Shown here: piece after piece, positions 1 through 6,595 of the stretch | How the letters are laid out: each line of letters starts with the position of its first letter | Numbering within the stretch: the stretch's first letter is position 1 | The notes under the pieces: model-generated | What the model was told of the DNA's origin: nothing | Databases searched by the model: none | What the model saw: only the letters and a program-made list of their open reading frames with translations | Program-made: the position numbers and the translations under genes | Origin: an uncultured Lachnospiraceae bacterium | GTDB lineage: Bacteria; Bacillota; Clostridia; Lachnospirales; Lachnospiraceae | Length of the DNA: 8,947 nt | Reading direction: 5' to 3' | Assembly: GCA_910585395.1 (NCBI GenBank) | Contig: CAJUCK010000060.1 | Span: 8,423 to 17,369, forward strand

Positions 1-1
1 T

Positions 2-1087
2 CAAGAGATTCATTTCCTGCAGCCTGCGATTAGGAAGGATCCTTTGATTGTAACACCTGTGGGAATCTGCCTGAATTATTATGACCAGAGAAATAATTTT
101 ATTTTTGTTCGTTTTAATGGGGAACGGATTAAATTATATGATAATGATAACCTGACGATTGTAGACGCGGCGCTTCAGGCAGGATTTCCCAACGAAAAAC
201 TGTTTCCAAGACGAGGAAAAGAGATTAACTTTACTGTTAATGGCAAAAAGCGCATTGCACGCGGAGAGACAGGCGATTCAGCAATTGTCAGGGTCAATGG
301 CCGTTTGACCAATATTAATGCGCCCTTAGAAGTAAACAGTGACATTGTTATTGAACCGTCTACTCAGGGAGAACCTGCGTCCTGCCGTCTGGAAGATTTA
401 GAAGAATATGGTAAATCCATGTTGAATTTTGAAGTAAATGGGAAAAAGATTTCATGTCCCAGATTTGCAGAAGTGAATGGTGTAATGGAACCTCCATATT
501 ATCAAATTCAGGATAATGATGAGATTGACATGATAAATTATTATACAGTATCCCAGATCATGGAGTTTATGGATGTAGAAGTTGATCTGGACAGTGAAAT
601 ACTTGTAAATAATAAACCAGCAGAAATGGATACATTGGTATATGAGAATTTTTCTATTGAGTGGAAAGTACTTGCTTACCGGACGCATCCTTCTGATGTG
701 GAAAGCGGGAAGATAAGCAGAGAAGAGCTGAGAGAGCAGAGGATTCAGAAAATTCTGGAGAAAAAGCAGATCCGGGAAGAGAAGATCAAGGAAGCTGAGA
801 TAGAAAAGCAGCAGCTGAGCGAGGTAGAGCAGACAGAAGAGAAGGCAGCAGAAGAGGCAGAGAACAAAGAGCCTGAAACCCAGGAACTTACAGTTATGGT
901 AAATCATCTTCCTATAACAATGAAAGGAAAAAGTTCATACGTTTTTGTGGATGTATTTGAGTACATTGATTTTGACCTCCATTCAGGTAATGGAAGAGCT
1001 GTAGTCACCAGATTAAACGGTGAATTTCCTTCTTATATGGCAGTGCTGAAAGAAGGAGATGAGATAGATGTGCACTGGGAGGAATAG
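2..1087 (+). CDS. FtsA-like (actin-fold) protein with long C-terminal extension, 5' end outside window
   Basis: The frame is open from the first full codon at position 2, so this is the 3' part of a longer gene; the TTG at 44 is an internal Leu codon, not a start. The segment DPLIVTPVGICL fits the end of the ATP-binding core of FtsA/PilM-type actin-fold proteins, where Clostridia have long FtsA-like proteins with an extra tail. Counting Leu at 44-46 as residue 1, the tail has beta-grasp-like segments (about 63-106, 127-209 and 282-347) built around VNG turns and D-x-I strand ends, and a charged coiled coil at about 226-280 separating the last one. The role is probably in cell division or envelope assembly at the inner membrane face, but this is inferred from the family only. 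The stop at 1085-1087 is 6 nt before the next gene, and that gene's ribosome binding site lies inside this one, which suggests coupling. Confidence 0.75.
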   Translation, partial: QEIHFLQPAIRKDPLIVTPVGICLNYYDQRNNFIFVRFNGERIKLYDNDNLTIVDAALQAGFPNEKLFPRRGKEINFTVNGKKRIARGETGDSAIVRVNGRLTNINAPLEVNSDIVIEPSTQGEPASCRLEDLEEYGKSMLNFEVNGKKISCPRFAEVNGVMEPPYYQIQDNDEIDMINYYTVSQIMEFMDVEVDLDSEILVNNKPAEMDTLVYENFSIEWKVLAYRTHPSDVESGKISREELREQRIQKILEKKQIREEKIKEAEIEKQQLSEVEQTEEKAAEEAENKEPETQELTVMVNHLPITMKGKSSYVFVDVFEYIDFDLHSGNGRAVVTRLNGEFPSYMAVLKEGDEIDVHWEE

Positions 1088-1093
1088 CAGAAC

Positions 1094-1891
1094 ATGAAAT
1101 TATGCAGCATTGCAAGCGGAAGCAGCGGAAATTGCATTTTTGCAGGTTCTGATACTACCTGCCTTATGATAGACACTGGAATCAGTGGCAAGAGGATAGA
1201 GGAAGGGTTAAATGAGATTGGTTATACAGCAAGAGAAATGGATGGGATTTTAATTACTCATGAGCACTCTGATCATATCAGCGGACTGGGTGTCATGGCA
1301 AGAAGATACGGAATTCCAATTTTTGCCACAGAGGGAACCAGAAGAGGCGTTTTAAACAGCAAAAGCATAGGGGATATTCCGCTGGAGCTGTTTCAAGAAA
1401 TTCAGCCAGATGCAGATTTCGTAATTGGCGATATTGCAGTCAGCCCAATTTCCATTTCTCATGATGCCGCCCAGCCCACGGCTTATGTTCTGCGCCAGGG
1501 CGGAAAGTCTATGGCAGTGATGACAGATCTTGGAAGATATGACAATTATATTATAGAACATCTGCAGAATTTGGATTTGATTTTACTGGAGGCAAATCAT
1601 GACGTACATATGCTTCAGGCAGGAAAATACCCATATTATTTAAAACAGCGGATTTTGGGCGACAGAGGTCATCTTTCAAATGAATTGTCCGGACAGCTTT
1701 TAAGCCAGATTCTCCATGATGGATTAAAAACTGTGATTTTAGGGCATTTGAGCAAAGAAAATAATTATGAACAATTGGCGTATGAGACGGTGCGTCTGGA
1801 AATTGATCTGGCAGATAACCCATATCATGCGGGAGATTTTCCGATTCATGTGGCGAAACGGGATATGGTATCTGATATTTTTGAGGTTTAA
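1094..1891 (+). CDS. YycJ/WalJ-type MBL-fold metallo-hydrolase
   Basis: A 265-aa metallo-beta-lactamase-fold protein, full length for the YycJ/WalJ (COG1235) group. Visible family marks are the N-terminal SIASGSSGN strand-turn, MIDTG at 25-29, the metal-binding HEHSDH at 56-61, a histidine at 123 (SHDA), TDLG at 144-147, LLEANHD near 164-170, and a late GHLS motif near 217. These supply the two-metal hydrolase site. WalJ proteins are linked to cell-wall and division control and are proposed to act as nucleases; the substrate is not settled from sequence. The ATG at 1094 follows GGGAGGA at about 1077-1083, inside the end of the FtsA-like gene, so the two are probably cotranscribed. There is no walRK two-component pair next to it here, so I leave the gene symbol empty. 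Confidence 0.88.
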   Translation: MKLCSIASGSSGNCIFAGSDTTCLMIDTGISGKRIEEGLNEIGYTAREMDGILITHEHSDHISGLGVMARRYGIPIFATEGTRRGVLNSKSIGDIPLELFQEIQPDADFVIGDIAVSPISISHDAAQPTAYVLRQGGKSMAVMTDLGRYDNYIIEHLQNLDLILLEANHDVHMLQAGKYPYYLKQRILGDRGHLSNELSGQLLSQILHDGLKTVILGHLSKENNYEQLAYETVRLEIDLADNPYHAGDFPIHVAKRDMVSDIFEV

Positions 1892-1893
1892 TG

Positions 1894-1914
1894 GCTGATA
1901 CAGAAGTATCCAGC
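1894..1914 (+). other. small intergenic hairpin
   Basis: GCTGATAC pairs with GTATCCAGC around an AGAA loop, giving an 8-bp stem with one bulged C, just after the stop of the hydrolase gene. No T-run follows, so it is not a standard terminator. It may be a transcript-stability or processing hairpin, or chance. Confidence 0.35.
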
Positions 1915-1954
1915 AGATATGTTAAGCGCCAAGATGCGCATTAGGAGGAATAAA

Positions 1955-2239
1955 ATGGAAAAAAATGTGGATAGAACAATCATTACAGTTGTGGGTAAAG
2001 ACACTGTGGGCATTATTGCCAAGGTATGTACTTATCTCTCAGAGCATCGTATCAATGTGCTGGATATCAGCCAGACAATTGTACAGGAATTTTTTAATAT
2101 GATGATGATTGCAGATTTGAAGAATTCAGACAAGCCTTTCGACCAGTGTGCCAAAGAACTGGAGGTGCTGGGAGAAGAGATCGGTGTAAATATCAAATGT
2201 CAGCGGGAAGAAATATTTCAGAAAATGCACAGGATTTAA
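1955..2239 (+). CDS. ACT-domain protein, UPF0237 family
   Basis: A 94-aa single ACT domain. It begins RTIITVVGKDTVGIIAKV, the classic first strand and helix of ACT domains, and includes the NVLDISQTIVQEFFNMMMI stretch typical of UPF0237 proteins. ACT domains usually bind amino acids or other small ligands and make dimers. I chose the ATG at 1955 because AGGAGG sits at 1943-1948 with good spacing; the in-frame ATG at 1919 would add 12 residues outside the domain and has no ribosome binding site. The next gene is UPF0210, and this pair is conserved in many Firmicutes and other anaerobes, so the ACT protein probably regulates or partners with it. The ligand is unknown. Confidence 0.88.
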   Translation: MEKNVDRTIITVVGKDTVGIIAKVCTYLSEHRINVLDISQTIVQEFFNMMMIADLKNSDKPFDQCAKELEVLGEEIGVNIKCQREEIFQKMHRI

Positions 2240-2279
2240 GGAGAAAGATAAGATTTTTGTTAATTCTTTTGCTGACAGT

Positions 2280-2296
2280 CTGTTTGTGCTGAAAAG
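2280..2296 (+). repeat. direct repeat copy 1 (17 bp) in the ACT-UPF0210 spacer
   Basis: CTGTTTGTGCTGAAAAG occurs here and again at 2347-2363, 67 bp apart. The similarity extends on both sides, with TTTTTGTTAA upstream of this copy and TTTTTCGTTAA upstream of the second. The spacer seems to hold a degraded local duplication or a pair of binding sites. Confidence 0.7.
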
Positions 2297-2346
2297 CGCA
2301 GAGAAATAGAAAATGTGAAAGAGTTTAAAAATTTTTCGTTAACTGC

Positions 2347-2363
2347 CTGTTTGTGCTGAAAAG
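2347..2363 (+). repeat. direct repeat copy 2 (17 bp), next to the UPF0210 ribosome binding site
   Basis: This is an exact second copy of the 17-bp sequence at 2280-2296. It ends 10 nt before the GGAGG that serves the UPF0210 gene, so a protein or RNA acting on the repeat could affect expression of that gene alone. Confidence 0.7.
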
Positions 2364-2383
2364 TACACAGAATGGAGGAAGCA

Positions 2384-3748
2384 ATGATAAATATCTGGGA
2401 AGTAAATGAAACGAATAAAATGATTGAGCAGGAGAATCTGGATGTGCGCACCATTACGCTGGGGATCAGCTTGCTGGACTGCATAGACTCAGATTTACAG
2501 AGGCTAAATGATAAGATTTATCAAAAGATTACCACAGTGGCAGCCAAGCTGGTGGAAACGGGAGCAGAAATTGAGAGAAATTACTGCATCCCAATTGTAA
2601 ATAAGCGGATTTCCGTAACGCCGATTGCCCTGGTTGGACAGTCAGCCTGCAGGTCTGCGGAAGATTTTACAACTATTGCAAAAACATTGGATCGTGCTGC
2701 AAAGACCGTGGGAGTAAATTTTATCGGAGGTTATTCTGCGCTGGTGTCAAAAGGAATGACATCAGGAGATGAGTTTTTGATTCGTTCGATTCCTATGGCG
2801 CTTGCAGAGACAGAGAGAGTGTGCAGTTCGGTCAATGTAGGCTCTACAAAAACAGGCATTGATATGGACGCGGTGAAACTGATGGGTGAGATAATACTGG
2901 AAACAGCAGCTCGAACCAAAGATAATGATTCACTGGGATGTGCTAAGCTGGTAGTTTTCTGTAATGCACCAGACGATAATCCTTTTATGGCCGGAGCTTT
3001 TCATGGAGTTACGGAAGCAGACGCTGTTATCAATGTGGGCGTGTCAGGGCCAGGAGTGGTAAAAAAAGCGCTGGAACAGGTACGAGGAGAGAGTTTTGAG
3101 GTTCTCTGCGAGACAATTAAAAAGACGGCCTTTAAGATTACCCGCGTAGGCCAGCTTGTGGCACAGGAAGCAAGCAGGCGTCTGGGGATTCCTTTTGGCA
3201 TAATTGATTTGTCGCTGGCTCCTACTCCGGCAGTGGGAGATTCTGTGGCGGAGATTTTGCAGGAAATAGGTCTGGAATATGCTGGAGCCCCTGGAACTAC
3301 TGCGGCGCTGGCGCTTTTGAATGATCAGGTAAAAAAAGGCGGGATTATGGCGTCTTCTTATGTAGGAGGCTTAAGCGGAGCCTTTATTCCTGTCAGTGAG
3401 GATCAGGGCATGATTGATGCTGTAGAAGCGGGGGCATTAACCCTGGAAAAGCTGGAAGCGATGACTTGTGTCTGTTCCGTAGGTCTTGATATGATTGCGA
3501 TACCAGGAGAAACAAAAGCATCTACGGTGTCTGGCATTATTGCAGATGAGATGGCAATTGGAATGATCAATCAGAAGACGACAGCAGTCCGTCTGATTCC
3601 GGTAATTGGAAAGAACATTGGAGAAACTGTGGAATTTGGAGGGCTGCTGGGGTATGCGCCAGTGATGCAGGTGAATCGTTATGGATGTGAAGCATTTATC
3701 AACCGCAGAGGAAGGATTCCAGCGCCAGTACACAGTTTTAAAAATTAA
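2384..3748 (+). CDS. UPF0210 (DUF711, 'PFL family') protein
   Basis: A 454-aa protein, the usual length for UPF0210/DUF711. Recognisable stretches are LDVRTITLGISLLDC near the N-terminus, the glycine-rich NFIGGYSALVSKGM, CSSVNVGSTKTGID, the NAPDDNPFMAGAFHG segment, INVGVSGPGVV, and FGIIDLSLAPTPAVGDSVA. The enzymatic role is unknown; databases call it 'PFL family' from a structural resemblance to pyruvate formate-lyase-like barrels, but I do not see a C-terminal glycyl-radical motif. The ATG at 2384 is preferred over the one at 2372, because the latter overlaps the GGAGG ribosome binding site (2374-2378). It follows the ACT protein gene after a 144-nt spacer with a direct repeat, in the conserved UPF0237-UPF0210 order, and is probably cytoplasmic. 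Confidence 0.9.
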   Translation: MINIWEVNETNKMIEQENLDVRTITLGISLLDCIDSDLQRLNDKIYQKITTVAAKLVETGAEIERNYCIPIVNKRISVTPIALVGQSACRSAEDFTTIAKTLDRAAKTVGVNFIGGYSALVSKGMTSGDEFLIRSIPMALAETERVCSSVNVGSTKTGIDMDAVKLMGEIILETAARTKDNDSLGCAKLVVFCNAPDDNPFMAGAFHGVTEADAVINVGVSGPGVVKKALEQVRGESFEVLCETIKKTAFKITRVGQLVAQEASRRLGIPFGIIDLSLAPTPAVGDSVAEILQEIGLEYAGAPGTTAALALLNDQVKKGGIMASSYVGGLSGAFIPVSEDQGMIDAVEAGALTLEKLEAMTCVCSVGLDMIAIPGETKASTVSGIIADEMAIGMINQKTTAVRLIPVIGKNIGETVEFGGLLGYAPVMQVNRYGCEAFINRRGRIPAPVHSFKN

Positions 3749-3757
3749 ATTAATAAA

Positions 3758-3786
3758 TTGTGTAATATGATTTAGTGTGTTATGAT
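3758..3786 (+). promoter_or_regulatory. sigma-A-type promoter for the acidic membrane protein gene
   Basis: TTGTGT (3758-3763) and TATGAT (3781-3786) are 17 nt apart, close to the TTGACA/TATAAT consensus with ideal spacing. They lie in the AT-rich gap after UPF0210, and a transcript starting near 3793 would have a leader of about 30 nt that includes the GGAGGT at 3813. No convincing terminator precedes it, so read-through from the upstream genes may add to expression. Confidence 0.65.
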
Positions 3787-3825
3787 AGAAATACAGTATG
3801 AGAAAATGCACCGGAGGTGGAACCT

Positions 3826-5445
3826 TTGAACGAGAGAGAAGATTACCTGGACAGATTGTTACGGGGAATGGATGAGGAATCTGAGAAAAAAGATGCAGAA
3901 GATGATTTTTTCAGCAGTCTTGGTGGGACAATTTCTCAGGATGCAGAGGATGATTTTCTTAAGGCATTTGAAGAAAGCAGATCACAATCGCCTGCCGCAT
4001 CGAGTTCTGAACCGAAACTTGATACAGACATGTCAGAAGCAGAACCAGAATTTGATATGGATGACATTGACCAAATTGTCAGCCATGTAAAGAATAGCGG
4101 TCTTGATGAAATGGATGATTTTGGCAGCCTTGAAGATGGGATGGATCTGCCTATTGAGGAATCTCTGCAGAATTATACAGATGAAGATGAAGGATTAAAT
4201 GAAATTGGCGGAGGCTATGAGGAAGAAGAACCAGATGTAATGGTCAATACCATGGACGAAGGTCAGGACACAGATTATAAACCAGGGGAGGCAAATCAGG
4301 ATCTTCTGGATATGCTTTCTGGAATTGGAGAAGAGGACGCTTTAGGACAGACAGATTTGGAAGATTCTTTTCAGCAGGAGGATGAGTTTTCTCTATTAGG
4401 GGAGGATTCAATGCAGGAGGATGCAGGAAATTTAGATATGTCAGAGTCTTTGGAAGGGATGGATCCAACGGGAATTCCATCTTTATCAGAAGAGGAATCT
4501 GCGGCAGAAAGCCTGGCGAGAGAACTTGAGAGTCTTGGGCTGGATCTGGATGAGGATGAGGCTCAGCAGAAGGAAGAGACTTCCAGAAAGAAGAAAGATA
4601 AGAAAAGCAAGAAAAAAGGAAAAGAGTCGCCGGATGGACAGGAAGGGGAAGAAAAGCTGGGATTTTTCCAGAAGCTTTCTAAACTTTTGTTTGATGGGGA
4701 AGAGCTTATAGAACTTTCAGAAGAAGAAACAAAAGCACTGAAAGAAGAAGAAAGTAAAAAGGCGGCAGCAGCGGCAGAAGCCAAAGAATTAAAAAAGCAG
4801 GAGAAAAAGGAAAAGAAAGAGCAGAAGAAGAAAGAAAACGCGGAGAAAAAAGCACAGAAAGAGAGTGCAAAGCAGGAAAAAGCGAGGAAAAAGCAGGAAA
4901 AGAAAGAGACTATGGTCATCGAGAAGACAAAGCCTCTGCCCAAAGCTCCTGTATTCCTTATCATGCTGCTTGGTCTTTCTCTGGTACTTTTGATTGTTTT
5001 ATTTACCAGCCAGACAGGATACAGTCTTAGTATTGCCCAGGCTAAGGAATATTATGAACAGGGGGATTATGTGGAAGCTTATGGCTGCTTTAACCAGGGA
5101 GACAAGGTGCGGAAGGCAGATGAAGAGCTGTACAATAAGGCAAGACTGACGGCATATCTGCAGCAGCCAATCAGAAGCTATCAGGTTCATCAGAAGCAGA
5201 AGATGTATGAAGAAGCGCTGAGCGCATTGATTCTCGGTGTAGGAAGATATGATAAGAATGCTTATGAAGCTTCTACGGCTGGAGCGGCGGTAGAATATGA
5301 TGATATGCTGGCCAAAATAAAAAAGGCATTAAAGAAGAAATACGGCATGACTTTGGATCAGGCAAGAGAATTGTATACAATCCGTGAAAAGGAAGATTAT
5401 ACACTGGAGCTGTACAAGATCATTGAAAAACTTGAATTGGAATAA
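3826..5445 (+). CDS. acidic, Lys/Glu-rich single-pass membrane protein, function unknown
   Basis: A 539-aa protein from a TTG start at 3826. GGAGGT at 3813-3818 is 7 nt upstream, whereas the GTG at 3817 overlaps that site and cannot be the start. Residues 1 to about 240 are strongly acidic and low in complexity, with short repeated motifs such as DAEDDF at 23-28 and 39-44. About 245-370 is a Lys/Glu-rich coiled coil broken by a hydrophobic patch (LGFFQKLSKLLFDG). One membrane helix lies at about 374-394. The last 140 residues are helical, with a TPR-like AKEYYEQGDYVEAYGCF unit. Basic residues before the helix suggest the N-terminus is cytoplasmic and the tail outside. I know of similar uncharacterised proteins in Lachnospiraceae. 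A scaffold or envelope role is a guess. Confidence 0.8.
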   Translation: MNEREDYLDRLLRGMDEESEKKDAEDDFFSSLGGTISQDAEDDFLKAFEESRSQSPAASSSEPKLDTDMSEAEPEFDMDDIDQIVSHVKNSGLDEMDDFGSLEDGMDLPIEESLQNYTDEDEGLNEIGGGYEEEEPDVMVNTMDEGQDTDYKPGEANQDLLDMLSGIGEEDALGQTDLEDSFQQEDEFSLLGEDSMQEDAGNLDMSESLEGMDPTGIPSLSEEESAAESLARELESLGLDLDEDEAQQKEETSRKKKDKKSKKKGKESPDGQEGEEKLGFFQKLSKLLFDGEELIELSEEETKALKEEESKKAAAAAEAKELKKQEKKEKKEQKKKENAEKKAQKESAKQEKARKKQEKKETMVIEKTKPLPKAPVFLIMLLGLSLVLLIVLFTSQTGYSLSIAQAKEYYEQGDYVEAYGCFNQGDKVRKADEELYNKARLTAYLQQPIRSYQVHQKQKMYEEALSALILGVGRYDKNAYEASTAGAAVEYDDMLAKIKKALKKKYGMTLDQARELYTIREKEDYTLELYKIIEKLELE

Positions 5446-5466
5446 AGCAGACAGGAGCAGCGCGGC

Positions 5467-5517
5467 ATGATAGCAATTATAGATTATGATGGCAATTATT
5501 CTTTAGAAATCCAGTAA
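5467..5517 (+). pseudogene. hisH: 5' stub of hisH (imidazole glycerol phosphate synthase glutaminase subunit), interrupted
   Basis: An ATG with AGGAG at 5453-5457, 9 nt upstream, starts a 16-residue frame, MIAIIDYDGNYSLEIQ, then TAA. The first eight residues match the start of Firmicutes HisH, which continues DAGN-(I/L)-KSVEKAL and goes on for about 200 residues. Here likeness to HisH fades after the eighth codon and nothing resembling the rest of HisH follows in any frame, while accessory genes begin shortly after. The simplest reading is that an element integrated near codon 8-10 and the rest of hisH lies beyond its far end. HisH makes ammonia for the fifth step of histidine synthesis, so integration should cause a histidine requirement unless the gene is restarted at the other junction or a second copy exists. 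A chance match over eight residues is possible but less likely given the ribosome binding site and position. Confidence 0.5.
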
Positions 5518-5558
5518 AATCAATGCTTACGGCGTTGCGCCTGATTCATTTTTAAACT

Positions 5559-5580
5559 TTTACGAATTATTTACGAATTA
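5559..5580. repeat. tandem 11-bp direct repeats near the element end
   Basis: TTTACGAATTA occurs twice without a gap (5559-5569 and 5570-5580). The core TACGAAT occurs a third time at 5600-5606. Short direct repeats close to an element end are the usual form of arm-type sites bound by the N-terminal domain of tyrosine integrases, as in Tn916 and lambda. That role is inferred here, as the integrase is not in the window. Confidence 0.6.
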
Positions 5581-5633
5581 CAATGTCTCGAATGCAGCAT
5601 ACGAATAAAATGAATACAGTTAGGCGATCCAAG

Positions 5634-5672
5634 AAGAGTGTCGGCAGATAGTTCTGTTGGCGCTCTTTTTTT
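5634..5672 (+). terminator. intrinsic terminator before the first accessory gene
   Basis: AAGAGTGTCGGCA (5634-5646) pairs with TGTTGGCGCTCTT (5655-5667) over 13 bp with four G-U pairs and an 8-nt loop, and the run of T reaches 5672. It would stop transcripts coming from the resident genes. Its right arm contains CTCTT, shared with the other hairpins of this region. Confidence 0.75.
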
Positions 5673-5673
5673 A

Positions 5674-5700
5674 TTGCTCACTACAATTTTCATGTATAAT
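5674..5700 (+). promoter_or_regulatory. promoter for the DUF6431-like gene
   Basis: A perfect -10 box TATAAT lies at 5695-5700, with TTGCTC at 5674-5679, giving a short 15-nt spacer. It sits directly after a terminator and 27 nt before the GTG start, in the right place for the first gene. The -10 is convincing, the -35 weak. Confidence 0.55.
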
Positions 5701-5726
5701 TTATTTATAGAAAAGAGGTGAGCTAT

Positions 5727-6032
5727 GTGATTGTCGAAGAAGTATTAACCTGTTCCAAATGTGGGGGTAATATGAAATATTACGATAGTGTCCTTCGAAT
5801 TGTACGAACAAAAGGTCGGAATACAAAGTGGGTTAAAGTTCGAAGACTTCGCTGTATAAACTGTGGATATTTGTGCAGGGAGCTTCCGGATTATATTTTT
5901 CCATATAAGCAATATGAAGCGGAGATTATTCGAGGAGTTTTAGAAGGATTTATTACTCCGGAAACTGTAGGATACGAGGATTATCCTTGTGAGGTGACAA
6001 TGTTTCGCTGGAAGGCACAACTGCTATCATGA
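5727..6032 (+). CDS. zinc-binding DUF6431-like protein
   Basis: A 101-aa protein from a GTG start at 5727, with GAGG at 5715-5718 8 nt upstream. The in-frame GTG at 5718 overlaps that site and is rejected. It has two CxxC pairs, C9-C12 and C43-C46, enough for one zinc ribbon, and the second lies in RRLRCINCGYLCRELPD, followed by a PYKQY motif. This arrangement resembles DUF6431 proteins, which are frequent in Clostridia mobile elements, and also the N-terminal zinc domain of some transposases. There is no catalytic domain, so it is probably a DNA-binding or accessory protein. It is the first gene of the element in this window, between a terminator and another hairpin, so it is likely a single-gene transcript. 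Confidence 0.7.
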   Translation: MIVEEVLTCSKCGGNMKYYDSVLRIVRTKGRNTKWVKVRRLRCINCGYLCRELPDYIFPYKQYEAEIIRGVLEGFITPETVGYEDYPCEVTMFRWKAQLLS

Positions 6033-6053
6033 AAGAGGTGTGACATTTGCGAA

Positions 6054-6077
6054 GGGGAGTCCCGGCAGGGGCTCTTT
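6054..6077 (+). terminator. hairpin after the DUF6431-like gene
   Basis: GGGGAGTCCC (6054-6063) pairs with GGGGCTCTTT (6068-6077) over 10 bp with G-U pairs and a GGCA loop. The following TCTTCTTGCTC is only moderately T-rich, so termination may be partial. Confidence 0.55.
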
Positions 6078-6101
6078 CTTCTTGCTCTATTTCCACCGAG
6101 G

Positions 6102-6130
6102 TTGTTTGTACAAATGCTCATTTTTAATCT
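6102..6130 (+). promoter_or_regulatory. possible promoter and palindrome before the 137-aa gene
   Basis: TTGTTT at 6102-6107 can pair with TTTAAT at 6123-6128 (15-nt spacer) or TAATCT at 6125-6130 (17-nt spacer). The perfect 10-bp palindrome TTTGTACAAA (6105-6114) overlaps the -35 region and could be an operator. The upstream promoter at 5674-5700 shares the order TACAA, CAT, TAAT, so the two may be related. Confidence 0.35.
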
Positions 6131-6170
6131 AGAATAGCTACAGTGGCCACGCAGAGAAAGGAGATCAGAA

Positions 6171-6584
6171 ATGAGCACAACGATACGACCAGAATTATCG
6201 AAAAAAAATCCGTATTGGATTGAAAAGCATCGTTATTATGAATTGAAACACTTCTGCCTTCAGTATCCGATTTGGAAAAAAGCTAGGGCTGCGTTAAGCG
6301 GTTTGAGCCAGAGACCGCTGGATATGGTGACATCCAAAGGCAATTTTAGCAATCCGACTGCAAAATGTGCGGAAGCAAGAGAATTCTATTCCAAACGGAT
6401 AGAGCTAATTGAACAAGCGGCAACAGAAACGGATGCAGAATTGGGGGATTATATTTTAAAAGCTGTTACGGAAGGTATTTCTTATGACCATTTGAAAGCT
6501 AGATTAGAAATCCCATGTTGTAAAGATGTTTATTACGAACTGTACAGACGATTCTTTTGGATTTTAAATCGGGAGAGGAAGTGA
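6171..6584 (+). CDS. possible phage-type transcription regulator (137 aa)
   Basis: A 137-aa soluble, basic, mostly helical protein with an ideal AAGGAG site 7 nt before its ATG. Residues 15-40 (YWIEKHRYYELKHFCLQYP) and 72-137 resemble small regulators found in phages of Clostridia. The C-terminal part, about 91-130 (LGDYILKAVTEGISYDHLKA, then a turn and a helix rich in Tyr and Arg), has the look of a helix-turn-helix or sigma region 4-like unit, as in RinA or ArpU late-gene activators. I cannot confirm that family from sequence alone. Its stop at 6582-6584 is immediately followed by a zinc-ribbon gene, and the downstream genes carry a shared 28-nt motif that would be a natural target for a regulator of this kind. 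Confidence 0.6.
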   Translation: MSTTIRPELSKKNPYWIEKHRYYELKHFCLQYPIWKKARAALSGLSQRPLDMVTSKGNFSNPTAKCAEAREFYSKRIELIEQAATETDAELGDYILKAVTEGISYDHLKARLEIPCCKDVYYELYRRFFWILNRERK

Positions 6585-6595
6585 GGCTGGAGATT

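Noticed and set aside
44..46. TTG as the start of the first gene
   Set aside because: The frame stays open to the window edge with FtsA-like residues upstream, so the TTG is an internal Leu codon.
452..907. 151-aa minus-strand frame rich in Leu and Phe
   Set aside because: It is antisense to the charged coiled coil and beta-grasp tail of the FtsA-like gene, with no ribosome binding site or family likeness.
4563..4964. 133-aa minus-strand frame rich in Ser and Phe
   Set aside because: It is the complement of the Lys/Glu-rich coiled coil of the acidic membrane protein; the composition explains the open frame.
5534..5566. GCGCC followed by CTTTTACGAA as a sixth copy of the shared motif
   Set aside because: Spacing is off by two and the RCA part is missing; it is better explained by the 11-bp repeats.
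5559..5606. CRISPR array or replication iterons
   Set aside because: Only two perfect 11-bp copies without spacers, and no cas or replication gene nearby; too few for either.
6047..6127. 26-residue frame from TTG with GAGG upstream
   Set aside because: It runs through a hairpin, has low-information sequence, and no neighbour supports it; the GAGG may be chance.
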